Of a stretch of 64,000 bases of DNA, positions 59,027 through 64,000 are shown piece after piece. Source of the stretch: DASSFZ01 sp035292585 (GTDB taxonomy: Bacteria; Chloroflexota; Anaerolineae; Fen-1058); the NCBI GenBank assembly GCA_035292585.1, contig DATDPU010000033.1:9691-73690 (forward strand), read 5' to 3'. Every line of letters starts with the position of its first letter. The first letter of the stretch is position 1. Position numbers and translations under genes: made by a program. Under the pieces are notes generated by a model. That model saw nothing but the letters and a program-made list of their open reading frames with translations. It was not told the origin of the DNA and did not search any database.

Positions 59027-60758
59027 TGAGGTCGGGCAGGCGATCAGCGCGACGTTACATGGCTGGTGGACGCGCGAATCAATACGGGCACGGCGGCGTC
59101 TGGTGTTCGTCGTTGGCCTTCTATTGCTGCTGGGGAGTCTGGGGGCAGCTTTCATTACGCTGCCGATTTTTCCCGATCCTCCCACGCTGATTACCAGTGG
59201 CGAGGAGGCATGCGTGTACGATTCTGCTCCCGAGCATTTACCCAGCCGTCTCGGCCCTGCACCAACGCCACAGCCGGTGGTTGCAGGCAGGCCGGGGATG
59301 CTCAACTTCTATGTTCGTAACGTTGGCACGTGCGCCTGGGACAACCGTGTGACGGTATACCGTGAGGGCGGCAATTATACAAGCGCCGCGCAAGTTTTCG
59401 GCTCGATTCAAACAACTTCCCAGGGCGCTTTTCTGCCAGTGTCAATCCCGTACACGGCGCCATTAAGCAGTGGTGTTTATCAAGCGGTTTATCGTATGCG
59501 TTCGCCTGACAGCCGCAGCTTCGGCAAGCCGATCGTCATTTCAATTATCACGCACTTGGAAGGCAGCCCAGTGACGTATCCGTCGGAGCCGCCCATCAAT
59601 GCCGTGACCCTGCTCCTCTTACTGTTGCCAGGCGCCATTGGTTTCGGTATCGCGGTGTATCACGCCGGGCAGTTCGTTAAGGAACTCTACAGCTTGATGA
59701 ACAATCGCTTTGGGTATGGCTACGTCCTGCGGCGCTTGTTTGCGTTGGGTCCGCCTCGCTCAGCGACAGTCTCTAACGGAGAGGTAGAGGTGGATGGAGC
59801 AAACGAGACGTTGACGAAGATCGGTGGGCCAGGTAAGTTAACGGTTCACGGCGGCATGGCGGCATTATTGGAACGCGGTGGCGGCTTCTCGCGCATCGTG
59901 TGGGCAGGTAAGCATACGTTAGCTCCGTTCGAGCGGGCGCGCAAGGCGTTCGACCTCCGCCAACTGAGCCGTACCAAGACTGAATCGACCTGGACAAAGG
60001 ATGGAATCAAGGTCGAGGCTGAGGTGACAGTCTCGTTCAAACTGATGAAACGAAAAGACGGCGAGGTGGTTTCAAAGCCGGCAGCGAAGCCGACTTGGTG
60101 GCCGCTGCTGCGAGCATGGCTGGGGTTCAAAGCGCGAAAGCCCAAAGACCCAGACAGCCCGGCGGCCTCACCCGAAGCAATTCGTGCGCTCGTGTACGAA
60201 TCGGTGGCCGGAAAAGAGTGGCATGAAACGGTATCGAGCGGGTTGGACGAGGAGATTCCCAAACGAATGCTGGACGAGTTATGGGCGCCAGACCCGGACG
60301 TGGGCCGCGTTAACCCCCGCCGCGAGATTGTGAAAGAGCTGTTCGACAATGCCCAAAAGAAGCAACGCGACCGGGGCATTGATCTGATCGACATCGAAAT
60401 AGGTCCGTTGGTCGTACCGCTGGAGGTGGCGGATCGGCGGCGCGAGTGGTGGCGCGCATTCTGGGAAAAAGATCGCCGTATTACCGAGGCCGAAGGCAAT
60501 GCCGAAGCGCTGCAGGTGCGTGAACTGGCACGCGCAGAAGCGCAAACGCGGATGATTAAGGCTATTACGCAGGGCTTACAAGGATTTCAGGCAGTCGGTA
60601 GGAAAAGACTCGGTGAGGTGTTAGCTCTGCGCTTCATAGATACAGTTGAGTCGATCGCTAGCGTATGGTTGACCGATGAGAGTCGGGCGAGTTATTTGAC
60701 CATGATCAATGAGTTGAGAAAATTATCAAGCAGGCCGGATGGCGCGGAAGGAGAGTAG
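58998..60758 (+). CDS. Cassette 2 protein B: FW/NBR1-Ig plus SPFH-like membrane protein
   Basis: This 586-residue paralogue of the protein at 54674-56434 has TM1 (RLVFVVGLLLLLGSLGAAFI), an extracytoplasmic Ig-like domain (NVGTCAWDNRVTVYREGGN; SSGVYQAVYRMRSPDSRSFGK), TM2 (LLLLLLPGAIGFGIAVYHA) and the cytoplasmic SPFH-like region (GGPGKLTVHGGMAALLERGG, TWTKDGIKVEAEVTVSFKL). The Cys in the FW motif is kept. The ATG overlaps the A stop and defines the start of both B proteins. Confidence 0.82.
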   Translation: MALLPQPSLNEVGQAISATLHGWWTRESIRARRRLVFVVGLLLLLGSLGAAFITLPIFPDPPTLITSGEEACVYDSAPEHLPSRLGPAPTPQPVVAGRPGMLNFYVRNVGTCAWDNRVTVYREGGNYTSAAQVFGSIQTTSQGAFLPVSIPYTAPLSSGVYQAVYRMRSPDSRSFGKPIVISIITHLEGSPVTYPSEPPINAVTLLLLLLPGAIGFGIAVYHAGQFVKELYSLMNNRFGYGYVLRRLFALGPPRSATVSNGEVEVDGANETLTKIGGPGKLTVHGGMAALLERGGGFSRIVWAGKHTLAPFERARKAFDLRQLSRTKTESTWTKDGIKVEAEVTVSFKLMKRKDGEVVSKPAAKPTWWPLLRAWLGFKARKPKDPDSPAASPEAIRALVYESVAGKEWHETVSSGLDEEIPKRMLDELWAPDPDVGRVNPRREIVKELFDNAQKKQRDRGIDLIDIEIGPLVVPLEVADRRREWWRAFWEKDRRITEAEGNAEALQVRELARAEAQTRMIKAITQGLQGFQAVGRKRLGEVLALRFIDTVESIASVWLTDESRASYLTMINELRKLSSRPDGAEGE

Positions 60759-60760
60759 TT

Positions 60761-62236
60761 GTGGCAGCCAGTCTAATCTTGTCCAACCTGCTCAGTTTGC
60801 TTGAAGTCCATGACCAAAATAGAGCTGCTGATGTGTTTAGGCTCTGTGAAGATGCAGAAGCTCTCCGCAGACGACAGCAGCCTTTTAAGGCTATTGAAGT
60901 TGCGAAGTACGCCGAGCGGCTCTCATACGATACTCATAGTCACAACCTTAATGGCATCGCTTTGCTGTATCTAAGTCTGGCACGCTTATCCTCGAACTTG
61001 CCGAGCGAAGCCGAACAAGCAGTCCGCGACTGTGAGCGAGCAATTACCGCTTTCCACTTAGAGCCGCACAACGATGCTATTGCTCGAATATTTCGAGCAA
61101 GGCTTGACCTCTGCTTAGAAGCTATTTCTGATCAAAACAAGGAAGAATGGCACCAAGCAGCGTTCGTCCATTTTCGTCAAGCGGCTGAGTGTCTACAGCA
61201 GCTGGTGCGTCACTGGACAGTACGGGGCAATCGTAAGAAGGTCGAAGTTTATCAAGATCTCTACAACACGATCCATACGACCACTGAAGAATTATCGAGC
61301 AACTTGGCACAAGTTACACCGCTCCGCGTTTCGCCCAAACGGCCTCGCCGACCGAAGGCTGTACCCAATAGCAACTCATCCGAGTCTACTTCTAATGAAC
61401 CCCCAGAGTCAACTCAACCTAGTCGTGTTTCGCCTCCGATCGATCTGGGTATTCCGACCCGGCTCTACTGGCCTGATGCAAGTAAACCGATAGCCCTGCC
61501 GCTTAACATTCCATTCGTCATCTTTAATTCTTCGGTCGCCACATCCGATGGGTCAATCGCGCCGACTGAGGAATTAGAGATCAATGAATTCGCCATCGCA
61601 GGCCGGTCGTACACGCTCCGCCCCTTGAGAAGAGACTCAGAGAATCGCCGATTGTCGCGCCTTCGTTGCCGCCAGTCATATATTGCCACTTGGGTTCCGG
61701 GGAATGAGGATAAAACTATCGACAGTGATGAGTACGTGTTGGTGCGACTACAGGATCAACTCGATAAACCCGATCAGGAAGTAGTGATCGATCAGACCCC
61801 GGACGGGGAGCCAGGTGCTCGTTACTGGATCATCCGAGATGGCTCGGAGTCGAGCCGGTACGACAAGCAAGACCTTCGGATCATTGGCATCATTGAAGCG
61901 GTGCTGACGCCATGCGAATCAATGGACAAGCAGATCAACGAATTGCTCACCTGCGTGGATGATCTCCACGCTGCCGAAGGTCTCGACCCCGCGTTCGAGC
62001 AAGGTTTAGCTGCTATTCGGGATAAGTTCTACAAGCACTTCGCCAAACATTACAATCTGCAGCCTATACCGATCGTACCGGGTACAACCGTGTTTGATCC
62101 CAACCAAGGTCACCATGCGATTGGCTTTGAGCATGTCGATACATTGGATGAGGGCGTGATCCTCAGCGTCTTCAGCGATGGCTACTACCGCGAGGGCAAA
62201 GTTTTTCGAGAAGCAAAGGTGATTGTCAATCAATGA
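60761..62236 (+). CDS. Cassette 2 protein C: TPR/S24-like protein with C-terminal GrpE-like domain
   Basis: This 491-residue protein starts GTG, 2 bases after the B stop. The N-terminal 190 residues are TPR-like helices (ALRRRQQPFKAIEVAKYAERL; LSSNLPSEAEQAVRDCERAI), then a Ser/Pro linker and a beta domain with SYIATWVPGNEDKTIDSDEYVLVR and DLRIIGIIEAVLTP (S24-like, no catalytic Ser). The last 100 residues match GrpE: QINELLTCVDDL, GLAAIRDKFYKHF, QPIPIVPGTTVFDPNQGHHA, DEGVILSVFSDGYYREGKV, FREAKVIVNQ. GrpE is the nucleotide-exchange factor of DnaK; the fused copy may recruit an Hsp70. It is an orthologue-like but longer version of the C protein at 56441. Confidence 0.82.
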   Translation: MAASLILSNLLSLLEVHDQNRAADVFRLCEDAEALRRRQQPFKAIEVAKYAERLSYDTHSHNLNGIALLYLSLARLSSNLPSEAEQAVRDCERAITAFHLEPHNDAIARIFRARLDLCLEAISDQNKEEWHQAAFVHFRQAAECLQQLVRHWTVRGNRKKVEVYQDLYNTIHTTTEELSSNLAQVTPLRVSPKRPRRPKAVPNSNSSESTSNEPPESTQPSRVSPPIDLGIPTRLYWPDASKPIALPLNIPFVIFNSSVATSDGSIAPTEELEINEFAIAGRSYTLRPLRRDSENRRLSRLRCRQSYIATWVPGNEDKTIDSDEYVLVRLQDQLDKPDQEVVIDQTPDGEPGARYWIIRDGSESSRYDKQDLRIIGIIEAVLTPCESMDKQINELLTCVDDLHAAEGLDPAFEQGLAAIRDKFYKHFAKHYNLQPIPIVPGTTVFDPNQGHHAIGFEHVDTLDEGVILSVFSDGYYREGKVFREAKVIVNQ

Positions 62237-63807
62237 GCGACAAGTTGCCACCACCCGGCGAAATAGAATTACCCAGCGGCAAGAAACGCAGGTTCTACCG
62301 CAACTTCGAAGGACAGTTCATTTCTAGAGAGAAGTATGAGCAACTGAAAGCTGGACTGCCCACTGACCTGCCCGTGGTGAAACCGGGTGACAGCATCCCC
62401 GGCCAAAGCGCGGAGATGAATATCGAGGCGGAAAGAACACAAATTAGAGGTGATCTTGCAGATCGGGATAGGCTCACTATCGGAAGCGATGTTACTATAC
62501 AAGATAGCAAAGTTCAACAGACTCAGACTGGCTCAGGATCTATTGCGACTGATGGGGCAGTTGCCTCCGGCAAGGGTGGAGTCTCGATTGCTGGTGGTGT
62601 TGCCGGCAACGTCCAAAATGTTCACCAAGTAGTCCGCCAGCAGACAAAGGGTGCTAAAGAGAAGCTGCTGGCAAAGTTCATCAACTATGTTCAACGTAAA
62701 GGCGCTATTCGTAGCCCGATTCAACGATACATCGACAACGAACGCAAGGCTGGTCGGCAACCATCCTTTGCCGGAGCCGCGTTGGCCGGTCTTCCTCTGA
62801 ATAAAATGGATTTGCATAGCGCTGACTTCACCGCGGCTGTATTAGTTAACTGCGATTTATCAGAAACAAATCTGCAGCGCGCCGATTTTCGGAAAGCTAA
62901 TCTGGCCGGAGCTATTCTACAAAATGCTGATCTAACTGGCGCACGCTTGAATGGGGCCGATCTTAGTGACGCCGACTTGTCTAGTGCAGACTTGACAAGA
63001 GTTGATTTGACGGGTGATACCGTCCTCAACGGTGCTGTTCTCGCTGGAGCCAAATGCGAGTTTGCGCAGTTCAGTCATGCCGATTTGCGTACGGTGAAAA
63101 TGTCTAGCACCACCTCCTTGAAGTGGGGGGTTCTCATCGGGGCTAAATTCGAGGGCAATCAGACACTGCAGGGCGTCGATCTGCGTTGGGCGCAGCTGCA
63201 GAGAGCCAGCCTTTCTGGAGCGAATCTAAGCAAGGCTAAATTGAACGGAGCGAACCTGAGCGGAGCAGATTTAACAGGTGCCGAGTTGAGTGGTGCAGAG
63301 CTTCGTGAAGCGAACCTGGACGGCGTCATCTTTGATGATGAACTCAGCTGGCCCGATCCAGAAGTCGATCGAATTCTCAAGGTTGTCAACTTCGATGAGA
63401 TAGAGCCTTCTCTCATAAGTGGATCATTCAAGGGCGCCATTTTGCGTAGCGTCAATCTCTCGGGTAGAGATTTGATTGGTTTAGATTTCACTCGTGCAAA
63501 TCTCGACCACGCCAATCTGCATAGGGCCAACTTGCGAGGCGTTTGGCTTGAAGAGGCCAATCTAGAGCATGCCGATTTGAGCGGTGCGAATCTGCAAGGC
63601 GCGCGCTTGAACAGCGCTTATCTGGGCGATGCTAATTTGCAAGGCTGCAACCTGCAATCAGCAGACCTGATCAATGCTGATCTCCACTGTGCCAACCTAC
63701 AATCAGCAGACTTGACTGAGGCAAAACTTTCGCGCGCCAATCTGAAAGGGGCCAACCTGACGGGGGTACGCGTGAACAAAGAAGAACTAGCGAAGGCGCG
63801 GATGTAA
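62233..63807 (+). CDS. Pentapeptide-repeat protein with Gly-rich linker
   Basis: This 524-residue protein is coupled to the GrpE-fused gene by an ATGA overlap. The N-terminus has a charged segment (LPSGKKRRFYRNFEGQFISRE), then a Thr/Gly-rich linker (TQTGSGSIATDGAVASGKGG, VSIAGGVAGNV) like those connecting modules in multidomain conflict proteins, a helical segment (AKEKLLAKFINYVQRKG), and from about residue 175 two blocks of A(D/N)LxX pentapeptide repeats (about 30 plus 20 units) split by a non-repeat insert (DDELSWPDPEVDRILKVVNFDE). Such beta-solenoids bind proteins or mimic DNA. Its role here is unknown. Confidence 0.8.
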   Translation: MSDKLPPPGEIELPSGKKRRFYRNFEGQFISREKYEQLKAGLPTDLPVVKPGDSIPGQSAEMNIEAERTQIRGDLADRDRLTIGSDVTIQDSKVQQTQTGSGSIATDGAVASGKGGVSIAGGVAGNVQNVHQVVRQQTKGAKEKLLAKFINYVQRKGAIRSPIQRYIDNERKAGRQPSFAGAALAGLPLNKMDLHSADFTAAVLVNCDLSETNLQRADFRKANLAGAILQNADLTGARLNGADLSDADLSSADLTRVDLTGDTVLNGAVLAGAKCEFAQFSHADLRTVKMSSTTSLKWGVLIGAKFEGNQTLQGVDLRWAQLQRASLSGANLSKAKLNGANLSGADLTGAELSGAELREANLDGVIFDDELSWPDPEVDRILKVVNFDEIEPSLISGSFKGAILRSVNLSGRDLIGLDFTRANLDHANLHRANLRGVWLEEANLEHADLSGANLQGARLNSAYLGDANLQGCNLQSADLINADLHCANLQSADLTEAKLSRANLKGANLTGVRVNKEELAKARM

Positions 63808-63865
63808 AGATGCAGCGCGTCAGACGGTATAGGCGAGAAGTCGCCCCAAGGTGTAGTGTGTAGTT

Positions 63866-63951
63866 GTCAACCGCCACGACATCGTGGGCGCTAGAACCGC
63901 CACGACATCGTGGGCGCGCTAGTGGTGATCTGCCGCCAGGACATCGTGTGC
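63866..63951. repeat. Triple direct repeat with CCACGACATCGTGG core
   Basis: Two near-identical units (aaccgccacgacatcgtggg, at about 63869 and 63894) and a decayed third (tgccgccaggacatcgtgtg, about 63928). Each contains an inverted CCACGA/TCGTGG pair around CA. It lies past the pentapeptide gene at the window edge. Confidence 0.75.
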
Positions 63952-63985
63952 AGTGGGTTCATACTTCTACCTCAAGGAGGTGGGT

Positions 63986-64000
63986 ATGGACCCCTGCACC
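63986..64000 (+). CDS. Start of an unidentified gene, cut by window end
   Basis: ATG at 63986 follows a strong Shine-Dalgarno (AAGGAGG). Only MDPCT is visible. An IS transposase is possible, given the adjacent repeats, but cannot be shown. Confidence 0.35.

Noticed and set aside
53452..63807. Classical flotillin/NfeD operon
   Set aside because: No NfeD gene is present, and B and C protein domains do not fit that system.
46555..63807. Known STAND/vWA-MoxR type conflict island
   Set aside because: No NACHT, NB-ARC, vWA, MoxR or caspase-like domain was seen in the window, although the style of linkers is reminiscent.
63866..63951. CRISPR candidate at the window edge
   Set aside because: The inter-unit spacing is only a few bases and units are palindromic; there are only three.

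Overview
The window reads as chromosomal DNA from a GC-rich, Chloroflexota-type bacterium, probably Anaerolineae-like. This is inferred from the mix of families: a Cys-type CcmE in a full cytochrome c maturation operon, DUF951, an MGDG-synthase-like glycosyltransferase, a tungsten aldehyde oxidoreductase, NBR1/FW-type Ig domains, a secreted protein ending in a YLPAVIR-like tail, and very abundant palindromic and short-word intergenic repeats. No rRNA, tRNA, CRISPR array or complete IS was found. Taxonomy cannot be proved from the sequence alone.

Region 1 (1-11 kb, minus strand) is one long cytochrome c maturation (system I) operon. Transcription runs right to left from a near-consensus promoter at 10984-11013: ccmE, ccmF, ccmH, ccmG, a zinc-ribbon CcmI-like protein, a two-haem lipoprotein, ccmA, ccmB, ccmC, ccmD (56 aa), ccdA, a TlpA-type lipoprotein and a glutaredoxin-like protein. 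CcmE is of the Cys (CxxxY) type, and CcdA appears circularly permuted.

Region 2 (11-31 kb) is mixed. It holds a decayed ABC/S-layer locus between 15-mer palindromes, an L,D-transpeptidase, a GNAT, a PIG-L deacetylase, a GH99-like secreted protein, an OB-fold-array membrane protein, a TctA-type permease, a four-helix-bundle (IVP/S23) gene inside inverted word repeats, DinB, VOC, AOR, and a polysaccharide export permease with a glycosyltransferase whose C-terminus is a 15-bp tandem repeat.

Region 3 (31-46 kb) is signalling and membrane housekeeping: a site-2 protease, two HD proteins, two histidine kinases, USP, a Na/Pi cotransporter, an MGDG-synthase-like enzyme, a KimA-like K+ importer followed by two TrkA/RCK proteins, a roadblock protein and urocanate hydratase.

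Region 4 (46.5-63.8 kb, plus strand) is the most novel part. A large protein with a phosphotransferase (APH-like) domain, a receiver-HATPase kinase and a receiver-APH fusion precede a duplicated three-gene cassette. Each cassette encodes protein A (two TM segments plus SPFH), protein B (TM, extracytoplasmic FW/NBR1 Ig domain, TM, SPFH-like) and protein C (TPR-like plus an S24-like beta domain). The second C carries a GrpE-like C-terminus and is translationally coupled to a pentapeptide-repeat protein. I suggest a signal-controlled membrane-microdomain or envelope-stress system; this is inference from domains and gene order.
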